From Anniella stebbinsi (taxonomy: Eukaryota; Chordata; Lepidosauria; Squamata; Anniellidae), in assembly GCA_029215795.1 (NCBI GenBank), contig JARDYH010000003.1:260063562-260127561 (forward strand): DNA of 64,000 bases, in the 5' to 3' direction. Both the position numbers and the translations under genes were made by a program. This document shows positions 1 to 10,505 of this stretch, one piece after another; the first letter of the stretch is position 1, and every line of letters starts with the position of its first letter. The notes below the pieces were generated by a model. That model ran no database searches, was not told the origin of the DNA, and saw only the letters and a list, made by a program, of their open reading frames with translations.

Positions 1-21
1 GATTTTATCTGGTCAGCCTAC
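1..21. mobile_element. Right end of a hAT-type MITE (subfamily C), cut by the window edge
   Basis: The first 21 bases are the terminal inverted repeat ending TGGTCAGCCTA. The same end closes the complete copies at 14469-14788 and 33605-33924. The rest of the copy lies outside the window. Confidence 0.75.
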
Positions 22-146
22 AAGAAGGAGGAGGAGGAGATCATTTTATGGAGGACAGGTCTATCCACAAAGCTATTGGTGATGATATTCAGAAACAAAA
101 CTTGCGGGAGATCTCAGATGACCAGCTGCCAGAAGCAAACAACAAA

Positions 147-341
147 GGCCAGATCTACACCAAGCAGGATATAGCATTATGAAAGTGGTATGAAAGTGAT
201 AAATGGTATGTGTCTTATGGGCCCCAACAGTTGTCAGTGCACTTCAATACCACTATAAAGCAGTAGTGTGGCTTCTGCCTTTTATATACCGCTTTAATGC
301 CACTTTCACAGTGCAATATGCTGCATGCTGTAGATCTGGCC
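147..341. mobile_element. Palindromic MITE with GGCCAGATCTACAC ends
   Basis: The copy runs from GGCCAGATCTACACCAAGC to its inverted end GTAGATCTGGCC. Internally it carries mirrored tracts of GAAAGTGGTATGAAAG type and TATATACCGCTTT. Related copies are at 25984-26226 and 30018-30274. It has no coding capacity. This copy lacks some of the left arm. A superfamily cannot be fixed because no clear target duplication is seen. Confidence 0.8.
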
Positions 342-1089
342 AAAGGCTAGTTATCTGCAACTTGCCCTGCTTGTAAACTTCCCCTTGGGCATCAGATGAG
401 TTACATTTGGAGGCAGGGCCCTAAGCTAGATGGCTTCACAGTCTGTTTGTTGAAAACACCACAAGATGAGCATTCATGTGAACAACTCATCATCATTAGT
501 AATCCTGCTGTTTCAAACCCCTTCCGACTTATCCCATCATACCAATTGCTCCGTTAGAGTCAAGATTTCTCTCCAAGAAAAGATTTTAGTGAATTTTTAA
601 TATACAGTTTAAAAGAAGAAAAAGAACCCTACCGCGGCTGCTTGCAGTAGTCACTAGACATTGGGGCACTTGCAGTGAGAAAAACAATGTGAAACACATT
701 GTAAAATTTCAATTTACATCTTTATATTGATGGTGTTAATTTTACATCTTCCCCACCAAGTCCATGCCACAAAACACATGTACATTTGCAGTTTCCAGTG
801 TGAGTGTTGCCTTAGTTTTGATGCAAATGGTGTACCAAAATATGAAATGTGTCAGAAAGCAAAATACTGACTCCTGATGATACAAGGACAGGAAGTAGCG
901 TTGCCTTTCATTTTGCTCCTCAAGGATACATCCTTGGCCAAGCACACCTCCTAAGGTTAGTTTTGCAAATATGAACATGCTTCACCGTTTTAAATACTAG
1001 CTGAGACAACTTCATGACAAAATAATGAGAAGCTCATATCTTTTTAGACAAGCCTTCCTTGCACTGTAACTGATTCTGGTTTTATGTGA
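342..1089. other. Unassigned NRXN1 intron sequence
   Basis: AT-rich intron sequence with no feature I can recognise. The short open frame at 742-978 on the minus strand shows no protein motif. Confidence 0.5.
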
Positions 1090-1214
1090 CTTTTACAGTT
1101 TTGAAGTTTTAATCTGGATTGTTATATTATAGTTTTAGTTGTAAACTGCCCAGAGAGTCCAGGCTGTTGGGCAGTATAAATACGTAATTAGTAAATAAAG
1201 AAATAAAGAAATAC
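1090..1214 (+). repeat. L2-clade LINE 3' tail
   Basis: The block AAACTGCCCAGAGAGTCC, then CTGTTGGGCAGTATAAATA and an A-rich tail, is the 3' untranslated end shared by many copies here. Copies at 1761, 5214, 11725, 32477, 37286, 54075, 58577 and 63920 have the same CCCAGAG-GGGCGGTATA signature. It is 5'-truncated. Confidence 0.75.
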
Positions 1215-1463
1215 TTTTTTTCTATTTAAGTAGCAAGCCTTTGACATTGCCAAGGAAGGCTTCAAAATTATAAACAGAGCTGATGACCCCCCCCCCATTC
1301 AAACTTCGCCACTCTCTTTGCAGACAGAACATACACCCTCTTTCTTTGAGAAGGGGGATTGTAAATCAGAACAAAGTATTCACTTCATATACCAACATTC
1401 AGTAATTGAACTCCTCACTCCTGCTTGGTATCATTTCCCATTTCTTTCTTTTTTACCCATACA

Positions 1464-1585
1464 GTGCCAGAGTGAGGGCAGGATGTACCATCCTCACTCT
1501 GATTTGGCTTCATGATGAAGCCAACAACTCATCAAATGTAGGTTTATGAGGATACTTGAAGCCAAGTCAGAGTGAGGGCAATACT
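1464..1585. repeat. Short inverted-repeat element
   Basis: The tract CCTCACTCTGATTTGGCTTC at about 1493-1512 is inverted as GAAGCCAAGTCAGAGTGAGG at about 1559-1578, and GCCAGAGTGAGGGCA also begins the block. It looks like a small MITE. No second copy was recognised in the window. Confidence 0.4.
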
Positions 1586-1760
1586 TCCTTCTGCAACTCT
1601 GGTATCTTGAGTAAAAAGAGAAGGGGGCGAGGAGAATAAATAGCACCTAGTGGAAATAAGTTTGCCACTGCCACCACGACCACCAACAGTTAGCAAAGAA
1701 AGGCCAGATAAGGTGAGCAAAGAGGATTTTTGGTCTCAGCCTTCATGATAAAAGCTTGTG

Positions 1761-1835
1761 AATTTATTTATTGATGCCACTTCTATACCGCCCAATAGCT
1801 GAAGCTCTCTGGGCGGCTCACAAAACTTAAAGTAG
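1761..1835 (-). repeat. L2-clade LINE 3' tail
   Basis: An AATTTATTTATT tail leads into TATACCGCCCAATAGCTGAAG and CTCTGGGCGGCTCACAAAA. This is the inverted form of the L2-type 3' end seen at 1090 and 5214. Confidence 0.8.
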
Positions 1836-2029
1836 CATCTTCTGAAGTGGCGTCTTCTACAGCAACGATCCTTAAAGACTGCATTTTCACATGCTACCTG
1901 AGACATTAAAGAACAAAGAATTGGAACTCAACTCCTTCTACATTCCAGCACAGATTAACACAATGTGAGCGGTCAAAGTAAAGGGGAAGTTAAGCTAAAT
2001 CAGAGGTAAGAAATAGGGATTGTTTTGGG

Positions 2030-2560
2030 GAGGGGGAGAGTGAATTGCCCACCTTGGGCACCCTGCGGGCTAGATTATATCAGTGGGCATGGCTGCACCC
2101 ACTGATATCATCCCCCACCCCTCTTGCCTTTATCCATGCGGAGAGAGGTAGAGTGTCCCATGCCTCTTGCCACATGGAGGAAGGAACTCAGCCAGCACTG
2201 GAAAGAGCAGTTACTGGAGTTAACATGGGGTGGGCAAATCACTTAGCATGCTGCTCCCTCTCCCAACTGGAAGGGGGAGTGGAACACTAAGTAAGGGGTA
2301 TCTCCTTGTTATCTCCCATCTATGATCGGAGATAACAAGGGGATTCCACTATACACTGCTTGCCCTCTCATTGGCAGGGGTAGCAGTGTGCCAGGGAATC
2401 CCCTTGTTATCTCCAGGCTGCAAACAGAGATAACAAGGGGATTACTCTCCTCACCTACACCCCAAGACCCAGTTAGTCTCCAGGCCAGGGAGAAGGGCTT
2501 GGGGAGGGGAGTGGGCAGGGCCCATTGAGGGAGCTGAAGCCTCTATGGGCCAGATGGGAA
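2030..2560. mobile_element. Probable non-autonomous element made of serial hairpins
   Basis: Several separate hairpins follow one another. A stem of ATATCAGTGGG type lies at 2074-2111. A stem built from GGAGATAACAAGG and its inverse lies at 2299-2345. An ACACTGCT stem lies at 2352-2390. A second GAGATAACAAGGGGATT stem lies at 2396-2443. The same 15-17 bp word therefore occurs four times in alternating orientation. The ends of the element are not clear, and the open frames across it are chance. Confidence 0.5.
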
Positions 2561-2605
2561 ACCTCCACATACCGGAGCGGGAGCTTCCCCATCTCTGTGC
2601 TAAGG

Positions 2606-2766
2606 AGTTGCTGGGGAACATGGATGGGAGGGTGCTGTTGCACTCATGTCCTGCTTTGTTGGTTCCTGGTCGACAGCTGGTTGGCCACTGTGTGAACAGA
2701 GTGCTGGACTAGATAGACCCTCGGTCTGATCCAGCAGGGCTCTGCTTATGTTCTCATGTACTTATG
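2606..2766 (+). repeat. CR1-type LINE 3' end fragment
   Basis: The block runs from TTGCTGGGGAACATGGATGG through AGCTGGTTGGCCACTGTG and GCTGGACTAGATAGACCCT to GATCCAGCAGGGCTCTGCTT. It is the complement of the 5' part of the CR1 block at 55541. It is truncated and non-coding. Confidence 0.75.
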
Positions 2767-3164
2767 AATGGCAGAACATCACTCAGGGTAAGCATGATCT
2801 GTGTCTGCGGAATCAGACTGGAGCAGAGAGATCGGTTGGAGTGAGAGAATATCCACCAACTAGGAAGGCCGTCTAGTATTTTTATCATTATTTTATCACT
2901 TTTTTTAAAAAAAATGAACCATTAATAAACAATCAATCTACTTGGGAATACATTGACTACCATATTCCATCAATATCCTACATTACAATACAGAGATTGC
3001 CTCACTTTTACTCTATTCATTTATCCTAATCCATTCATATCCTATTATCCTAACACATCTTTCCATCATTGACCTGAACCTGTGGTGGTTTTAATGTTTC
3101 CTTTTACCTAATTATATGTGTTATCAATTGATGCCAAATTGCATAGAAATCTCATTTACAGTTA
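2767..3164. other. Unassigned AT-rich intron sequence
   Basis: No feature recognised. The stretch after 2880 is strongly A/T biased. Confidence 0.45.
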
Positions 3165-3626
3165 ATATATATAGCTGCCTAAAACTGAGCCAGACCATTG
3201 CTCCATCTGGCTAGCCATCGCTGGCCACCTGGAGATGTCTCAGAATGAACCTTCTGCATGTAAAATGTGTTAGGGTGACCATATGGAAAGGAGGACAGGG
3301 CTCCTGTAGCTTTAAAGTTGTATTGAAAAGGGGATTTCAGCAGGCGTCATTGGTATGCATGCAGCACCTGGTGAAATTCCCTCTTCATCGCAACAGTGAA
3401 AGCTGCAGGAGCCCTGCCCTCTTTTGTAGGTCGTCACTCTAGTATAGCTCCTGCAGCTTTCACTGTTGCGATGAAGAGAGAATTTCACCAGGTGCTGCAG
3501 GCATACAAATGACACCTGCTGAAATTCCCTTTTCTATACAACTGTTAAAGATACAGAAGCCCTGTCCTCCTTTCCATATAGTCACCTAACGTCAACCTAA
3601 AGATGCTTTACACCAGCACTGATTTG
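3165..3626 (-). repeat. tRNA-Ala-derived SINE, split by a MITE
   Basis: AGCTGCCTAAAACTGAG, CAGACCATTGCTCCATCTGG and ACCTTCTGCATGTAAA are the inverted body of the tRNA-derived SINE also present at 20964 and 59316. The copy breaks at 3270, where a hAT-type MITE begins, and seems to resume after 3588 with AGATGCTTTACACCA, the expected tRNA-like segment. The internal part is diverged and shortened. Confidence 0.65.
3271..3588. mobile_element. hAT-type fold-back MITE, subfamily A
   Basis: The ends are TAGGGTGACCATATGGAAAG and the inverted TTTCCATATAGTCACCTA. Both arms carry mirrored words such as GGACAGGGCTCCTGTA and CACCTGGTGAAATTCCC with its inverse. It inserted into a tRNA-derived SINE. No exact target duplication remains. 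Open frames across it are translations of the arms. Confidence 0.88.
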
Positions 3627-3871
3627 TAGAAGGAGCCATATTTTAATAAAGAAATCTTTCAAGCGCCCTCTGATGTAATGTAAGAAAACGTGGTGCTCTG
3701 CAGAGAACACGCAAACCAAAACGGTTGTTCCCAATACCCTGTTAAGAGTTGCTCTGTTAGAGCAACACTGATTTCTCATGTGCATTCATGATTTTTCTCT
3801 TGGTGATTCAAACCATCAATTCAACATTGGATGCAGGACCTCAGCCTCCTTCCTTCAGGCTTAGAAACCAT
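3627..3871. other. Unassigned intron sequence
   Basis: Nothing recognised. Confidence 0.4.
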
Positions 3872-4440
3872 GGGGGTATCTACACACGAGGTTTTTGACG
3901 TTTTATAAGGGTTATGAAAACTCTTTGGGCCACATGACGCACTCCCTATAACGTTGCATATCTGAGGTTTTTTAAAACTCACTTCAGTTATATACAACGG
4001 TTTCACTTTTAATACATCGTTTTAAGTAAAATAATGTGTCCTTCCTTACCGTTTGTGCTTCATGGGGGCAGTGCTTCCTTTACTGGTGCCCAAATGCTTA
4101 GCAGTTGATTGGTGGGGAAGAAAAAGGAAGTGGACCAGTGAACTACAACACCCACAATTCTTAGCCCTATACTCGCTAGGGAATGACAGAGGAACTAAGA
4201 AGGAAGTGTGTAACTGAACTACAACCCCCACAATGCCTTGCCCTAAATTCATTGAAAAACAAAAGAGAAAGAGACAGGGCAGAACAGCGTGTGACCGCAC
4301 ACACCGCTTTAAAGACAGAAGACTGTTTCTCCTGTAATGTGAGTACTCAGTAATGTGGCCTAAGACGTTTTAGAACGCACCTATTTGGAACGTTTTAAAA
4401 TACTTTTTAAAACGTTCCAAAGGACTGTGTGGATTCCCCC
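3872..4440. mobile_element. Probable MITE with GGGGGTATCTACACAC ends
   Basis: The left end GGGGGTATCTACACACGAGG is matched by the inverted right end GTGTGTGGATTCCCCC in form. Mirrored GACGTTTTATAA-like and AACGTTTTAAAA words lie next to the ends. The middle holds two imperfect repeats of ACTACAAC-CCCACAAT at about 4143 and 4219. It has no coding capacity. Confidence 0.6.
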
Positions 4441-5213
4441 CATAACACACATCAAAGACTCTGTACCAAATAAATACTACTTAAGGCGTTTCACGATCAT
4501 TAAAGACAGTATTGTATTCTCATGACTAAACCGTTAGCAGTCAAAATGATGGAAGAGGGGATCCAATTATTTAACAGCAGAAAGCCCATTTTATGTGGGG
4601 TAAAAATATCCCCTACAACGTGCCATGTAGTTTGAAAGCAACCTTCACCCAGGTATGGTTCCCTTCTAGCCAGAGCACATATCACAAATGATGCTATTTT
4701 TCTTCTTTCTGATGCTGACTCCAGGTGAGTTACTTTTCTATTCGAGACACAACTCCCTCCTGAGACTTTTCATCAATAAATAAAATGACATACTGCTATC
4801 ACAGCGGCTATGTGTCTACCAAACCCCTCATTAGCTTGTAGACTTCGAAAGAGATAAGAGATAGAAAGAGGTGTGTGTGTGTGGGTTTGCTTGTGTGTGT
4901 ATCTGTGTGTAGGGAGCACAAGTGATAGTCACACGTTCTTGAAGTGGAGTCCATTATCATTCCACCAACAACGGAAGCATATTTACCCAAAAAGGCAGGC
5001 AGGAAGAGGAAGGGAAAATGCAGCCAAAATTTAACGTCTGTACTGTAATAACAACCTTGCCTAGTTGTGTACGGATGCAAAGAGAAGGTTTTCCCAGAAT
5101 TGGGCAGATATAGTTATGAGTTTAAATGAAACAGAGAACCATGTAAATATGCAGGAAAAAGTCCACAAAAGTCCAAGCTCCCCCCAGTCCCTCCCATAAG
5201 TGTGAAAAACTAT
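4441..5213. other. Unassigned intron sequence with a GT-rich tract
   Basis: The tract at about 4870-4912 is GT-rich. Nothing else was recognised. Confidence 0.45.
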
Positions 5214-5790
5214 TTATTTATTTATATATTTATCGCATTTCTATCCCACCCAATAACCGAAGTTCTCTGGGTGTTTCACAAAAATCGAAAACATAAGTAC
5301 AATTTAAAGTATAAAACTTAAACCACAATGTAAAAACATAATATAAAAGCACAACCAGAATAAAATCGAGCAGCAATGTAAAGATTTAAACTACCGATTT
5401 AAAGTGCAGATTTAAAACAGGAAAGTTAAAAGACTAAGATGATAAAATGTTAAAATGCTGGGAGAATAGAAAGGTCTTCACCTGACGGAGAAAAGAGTAT
5501 AACATTGGTGGCAGGCAAACCTCTCTAGGGAGCTCATTCCACAGCTGGGGTGCCACAGCAGAGAAGGCCATCCTCCTGGTAGGCACTTCTTTTGGCAGGG
5601 GCTCACGGAGAAGGACACCTGAAGATAATCTTAGGGTCCAGGCAGATATATATAAGAGGAGGAGATACTTTAGATAACCAAGCACCAAGCCATTTAGGGC
5701 TTTGAAGGTGAATGCCAGCACTTTGAATTGGGCCTGGACCTGGACTGGCAGCCAGTGAAGCTGGGAAAGGAGTGGCATGATGTGTTCTCA
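5214..5790 (-). pseudogene. L2-clade LINE 3' end with C-terminal ORF2 remnant
   Basis: On the minus strand a 114-codon frame (5434-5778) reads LHWLPVQVQAQFKVLAFTFK, then KALNGLVLGYL, AVAPQLWNELP and FLRQVKTFLF. This is the conserved C-terminal tail of L2-clade ORF2, downstream of the reverse transcriptase. The 3' untranslated part follows down to an AAATAAATA-type tail near 5214, with the CCCAGAGAACTTCGG signature. Reverse transcriptase and endonuclease parts are missing, so this is a dead 5'-truncated insertion. Confidence 0.88.
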
Positions 5791-5942
5791 TTGGCCAGTC
5801 CCTGTTAACAATCTTCAACCTCTTAGAGTGGGAGCCCAATCCTTATGGAATGCCCTTAAACGGGATTATGCCTGGATCCCTCCCAACCTTTTCTTTAAAG
5901 GATGTTTCAGTCTGGTTTTAGTTAATTGACGCTGGCCTACAC

Positions 5943-6128
5943 TAGGCTGACCAGATAAAATACTATACTAGAGTGACCATATACAAAAGAAGGCAGGGCC
6001 CCTGCAACTTTAACAGTTGTGATGAAGAGGGAATATCACCAGGAACTAATTGCATACAAAGGACACTGGCTGAAATTCCCTTTTCTCTACAACTGTTAAA
6101 GTTACATGGATTTTATCTGGTCACCCTA
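5943..6128. mobile_element. hAT-type fold-back MITE, left arm deleted, with target duplication
   Basis: The element starts TAGGCTGACCAGATAAAA and jumps almost at once to the inner TACTAGAGTGACCATATAC. It ends TGGTCACCCTA. It is flanked by an exact 8-bp direct repeat, GCCTACAC, at 5935-5942 and 6129-6136. That length is the hAT-superfamily signature. Most of the left arm is missing. Confidence 0.9.
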
Positions 6129-6225
6129 GCCTACACTCCTTCCATATTTTACATGTTATGGCTTGAAATGTAACTGATATTTTATTTTATTTAATGTTTT
6201 ATTTTATTTTTGGTTGTATTGGGAT

Positions 6226-6249
6226 GGTGTGTGTGTGTGTGTGTGTGTG
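6226..6249. repeat. GT dinucleotide microsatellite
   Basis: About 12 units of GT in a row. Confidence 0.95.
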
Positions 6250-7298
6250 AAAATATTCATATTTATTTATTGGTAAATATCCATGAGAAGTATTTTGGTA
6301 GTATGAAATACTTTAAATAAAGTACAAGGCAGTGACCATTCCACTTATCAACATGGTGGAAGTGACATGGATATTAAATTAAAATAATATCTCCTATCAC
6401 TGGCCCAGGTCCTCCAACTATTTGGGTTTGACCAGGAACATATAAAGACAAATAAAATTAAATCATTGTCAATGCGTTTTAGTTATTATCATGATCCTTT
6501 TGTTTTGTTCTTTGTTCTAGTTAGCTTTGAAATTTGCTCTTTGGATTCATGGTAGTAGACAAATCCATTAAAAGACACTGAACACTGTTAATAATCCCAC
6601 TATTCCTCTTTTTTTTTTAATGAGCATGTATTTTATGAATGAAAGCCCTGCACGTTACTCACAGCAATAAATATACCAATTTTAAAATACTAATGCGCAT
6701 CGATATCTGATAAAATCTGGAAAACCCGCTATACCTAAAGAGTCTAAATCAGGTCTACATTTCCAATACATCCAACCTGCTGGGAAAAGAGAAGCCTGAA
6801 TGGTCCTCTGTAACAGTACAGTATGCATGCCTAATGCCCTTTCTGCTGTTATATACTGATTTTCATCAGTTGCCTGGAATCATAATAAATCAGCATACTT
6901 AAAACCTCTTCCACTGCATCCATAATAGATTGCCAGGATATTAATAAAAACTGTATTCCTAGAAAGCACATACACTTAGCTCAGGTCCCCTGATGGGTGT
7001 GTTATCATATTTGCATCTAAAAGTTACCTCAAACACCAAGCAGATTTTCATCATTATTCAGAACAAGTTTATATGTGGTCAAGGATAATGCATGGAAGCA
7101 CACATAATCGTCAGTCAAGTCTATACACAGAACCCCCACCAAAATTGATGTAAAAATACTAATAGTAATTGGGTCTGAAAACCTTTAATCAATTAACCCA
7201 TTTGACCAACTAAAAAGCATACCTGATAAATCAGGCAATACATACAAAACATAATTATTTTGAGGACTAAAAAGTGAGATACAAATTATGTGATAAAT
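6250..7298. other. Unassigned AT-rich intron sequence
   Basis: No repeat, gene or structured element was recognised. Confidence 0.5.
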
Positions 7299-7618
7299 TA
7301 GGGTGACCAGGTAAAATGCAGGTCAGGGCTCATGTAACTTTAACAGTTGTAGAGAAAAGAGAATTTCAGCCAGTGTCATTTGTATGCAATTAGTTCCTGG
7401 TGATATTCCCTCTTCATCACAACAGTTAAAGGTGCAGGCACTATACTAAAGTGACTATATACAAAAGAAGGCAGGGCCCCTGCAACTTTAACTGTTGTGA
7501 TGAAGAGAGAATTTCACCAGGAACGAATTGCATACAAATGACACTGGCTGAAATTCCCTTTTCTCTACAACTGTTAAAGTTACAGGAGCCCTGACCTGGA
7601 TTTTATCTGGTCACCCTA
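7299..7618. mobile_element. hAT-type fold-back MITE, subfamily C
   Basis: It runs from TAGGGTGACCAGGTAAAATG to TTTTATCTGGTCACCCTA. Mirrored CCAGTGTCATTTGTATGC and AGTTCCTGGTGATATTCCC arms surround a centre near 7455. The flanks TGATAAAT and TTATAACT agree at six of eight bases, so a decayed target duplication is plausible. Confidence 0.9.
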
Positions 7619-7718
7619 TTATAACTAAAAAGCACTTACATTAAAAAAAATAATCTGTTTTAACGTAACTGCCTGATGTGACAAACGTGGACACCATCTA
7701 AACCCAACACAAGCATAG

Positions 7719-7737
7719 TGTGTGTGTGTGTGTGTGT
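7719..7737. repeat. GT dinucleotide microsatellite
   Basis: A short GT run directly upstream of the LINE remnant at 7740. Confidence 0.9.
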
Positions 7738-8118
7738 TTTCCCTTCAGAAGCTATCTTCATTTGTGTCCCCTATTATGCAGATTTAATTGATCAACTATA
7801 GCAGCCAGAAGGGAGGGAGTCTCTATGTTGCCTTCATGGATTTTGCCTCTGCCTTTGATTTAGGAGATAGAGATCGCCTATGGGGTAAATTGGCACATTC
7901 AAATATAGACAAGCGGTTATTATTTCTGATCAGGAAACTCTATACACAAACAGATGCAAGAGTAAGGATAGGCCTGGCAGGCTCTCTTTCAGAGAAAATA
8001 GATACGAGAAGAGGAGTAAGGTAGGGATGCCTGCTGGCACCTTTTCTATTTAATTTTTACATAAATAATCTCATAGAGGATTTAACTAATAAAGACTGTT
8101 TCCCCCCTTCCATAGATA

Positions 8119-8295
8119 CCGTATTTCTTCGATTCTAAGACGCCATCGATTGTAAAACGCACCTTAATTTCAGTACCACCAACAGAAAAAAATGCTTTGA
8201 TTCTAAGCGTGGGAAAATCGCCATCGATTCTAAGACGCACCCCGTTTTTAGAGATGTTTATATGGGGAAAAAAGTGTGCCTTAGAAGAAATAGCG
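8119..8295. mobile_element. MITE inserted in the LINE, TA target
   Basis: The 177-bp insert has imperfect inverted ends, CCGTATTTCTTC and GAAGAAATAGCG, flanked by TA on both sides (8117-8118 and 8296-8297). Internally GATTCTAAGACGC-type words repeat three times. It separates two RT blocks of the LINE, so it inserted after the LINE. The TA duplication suggests a Tc1/mariner-type element. Confidence 0.75.
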
Positions 8296-9600
8296 TACTA
8301 GAAAGATTCAGATGCTGCTCTATGCGAATGATATGGCCTTGCTATCTATTACCCAAGTAGGATTAAGGAGATTATTAAGGAAATTAGGCTCAGTTTGCAA
8401 AAAAGAAAAAATAGTAATAAATTATCACAAAACGAAGGTGGTGGTATTTTCCAAAAGAAATCGGCAACATAAATGGGGTATAGATAGCCAACAAATAGAA
8501 CAATGTGCAAGTTTTAAATATTTAGGAGTACATTTCCGATACAATGGCAGCTGGAAAACTCATGTAGAGGCAGCAAAGACTTTAGCAATAAGAACAGTGA
8601 AAGCTATCTTATCCTATGGCAGACATAAGGGAGGTTCTCTGATAGTACCTACATTGAAATTATATGCCGCTAAAATAATCCCTCAATTGTTATATGGGGC
8701 CGAACTGTGGGGGCTGGATTTTGCCACGTCGGTAGAGAAAATTCAAAATAAGATGCTCAAAGAACTTTTGGCACTCCCAGTTGGGGTGCCTGCTGCCCTG
8801 CTGAGATTAGAAATAGATCTTCCCGCCGTAAAAGCCAGAATTCATAAAGCAGTCATTCTCTATGGAAAGAAGTTAATAAATATGGAGGTAAACAACCTAG
8901 CTAAATTAAGTTTTACTGAGCAGATCTTGAAGGGAGGTTGGGCGTCAAAATGGACGAAACTGTTACAATTATACTTTAAGGATATTCAAAATCTGTTCGT
9001 TTGCGAAAATGTGCATATTAGGGATTTTTTTAAAAAATGGATGCATGTGGTAATGTCGCAGACAGTCAAATGCAGGCCTTTTCACCTTGGTTTTGTAAAA
9101 TTAAAGGTGCTCAATATCTAGCACAATATTTGCAGGATTTGACATTTCCGGCACTGAGAAAGGCGTTTACCGCCTTGAGATTTCAAACAATGCCATCAGC
9201 ATACTTGGAGGGGAAATATAATAGGATACCTTATGAGCAGCGGAACTATATCTGTGGGGCAGGGAAGGCTGAAGATTTAGAACATTACATGTTGCTATGT
9301 CCATTGTATCAAGGAATAAGGGAGCGTTTTTTTAAAAGAGCTCTTGATAGGGAGAGCTGGGCTGTCAAATAGGGATATTATTCTGGATTTATTAGCAGAT
9401 TATAATACAGTTAATACAATAAAAGTGGAAATGTTTGCAGTAGCAGCTCAAGAAATCAGACAAAATGTTTTAAAACAGGTTGAGGGTTTATATCCTGACA
9501 TTTGGGATGGTAGTGGATATGAGATCCATGGGTTTTAATGTGTTGTGTGAAGACTTATGCAATGTTTGTGACAGCCATTGTGCCAAAGACAAATAAAGGT

Positions 9601-9623
9601 ATTCATTCATTCATTCATTCATT
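9601..9623. repeat. ATTC tetranucleotide tail of the LINE
   Basis: Five to six ATTC units follow AAATAAAGGT and mark the 3' end of the non-LTR element. Confidence 0.85.
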
Positions 9624-9669
9624 TGATCCACTAAACCTCACATGACTAATCGACCTATATCTATTTAGC

Positions 9670-9908
9670 TGGGTGTCATTTGTAGGCATGCAGCACCTGG
9701 TGAAATTCCCTCTTCATCCCAACAGTTAAAGCTGCAGGAGCCCTGCCGTCTTGACCAGATAGAAAAGAGGGCAGGGCTCCTGCAGCTTTAACCGTTGTGA
9801 ATTTCACCAGGCGCTGCATGCCTACAAATGACACCAGCTGAAATTACTTTTTCTATACGACTGTTAAAGATACAGGAGCCCTGTCCTCCGTTTCATAGGG
9901 TCACCCTA
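9670..9908. mobile_element. hAT-type fold-back MITE, subfamily A, left end missing
   Basis: The copy starts inside the left arm (GGGTGTCATTTGTAGGCATG), crosses the centre near 9755 and ends TAGGGTCACCCTA. The outer 60 or so bases of the left arm are missing. Confidence 0.85.
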
Positions 9909-10099
9909 GCAGTGAGGAGGAGAATGTCCAGAAGCCATGAGGCAGAGAAGACGAGCGACAGGAGTGGCCTCACTGGTAAGCCTTTTACAATGGACAGGTC
10001 AGATTATATGGTTCTGCTTTGGCCAAAGTGCTGTTCCAAATCCCTACCTCTTATCTCTCAGAACATGCTGTAGGCTCAAGGCTCCAAATTTCTCAACAG

Positions 10100-10505
10100 T
10101 AGTGGGTTGTATCCAGTGGGTTGCATCCAAGGTTAGTCTAACTCAAGTCCCATTCATTGGGTCTCTACTAAGGAAGGCTAAGAAGCCAGGGCTTTCTCTT
10201 CTTTGCTTTTCCGACAAAGATGATTATGTGAAAACTTGGGGAACAACCCAACCCAAAAGGTCTCCAGCAAACCAGCACACAATTTACAGAGGATGATGAT
10301 GATGATGTCTGGTTTGGGGGCACTGGGAATTATCTGAATAACGTATAGTGTGGAACATACCATCTGCTGGCTAGGAAGTGGTGGGCCATAATTTGGGCAT
10401 TCGGAAAGATTGGTTCAGCATTGCAACGGGTGTTTACTTCCATAAAACTGTTGTACAACTGGCCCCACTGAAATAAATGGGGTCTTCTTCCAAGTAATGA
10501 TCCCT
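10100..10505. repeat. Two diverged copies of a CATTGAA-TTCAATGGG repeat family
   Basis: At 10105-10170 and 10445-10500 the sequence resembles the block CTACTCAGAAGCAAGCCC and TTCAATGGAGCTTGCTCC seen better at 48505-48590 and 57440-57530. The copies are short and diverged. The stretch between them holds a GAT-repeat (10291-10307) and nothing else recognised. Confidence 0.45.

Larger units (their letters stand above)
7740..9623 (+). pseudogene. Non-LTR retrotransposon (LINE) reverse transcriptase remnant
   Basis: The 3' part of a LINE ORF2. The frame from 7788 reads GGSLYVAFMDFASAFD (RT block with the first catalytic Asp) and runs to about 8024. A stop and frame change precede GCLLAPFLFNFYINNL, the next RT block. 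A MITE then interrupts the gene at 8119-8295. The frame resumes with KIQMLLYANDMALLS, where the catalytic YADD box is altered to YAND. It continues through FKYLGVHF and PTLKLYAAKIIPQLLYGAEL to about 9121. After a frameshift near 9040-9120 the C-terminal region reads RIPYEQRNYICG and EHYMLLCPLYQGIRERFF, a degraded Cys/His motif of such proteins. A second shift near 9350 leads to a stop at 9538. The 3' end is an ATTC-repeat tail. The clade is uncertain (Vingi/Ingi- or L2-like). Frameshifts, the insertion and the catalytic change show it is dead. Confidence 0.88.
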
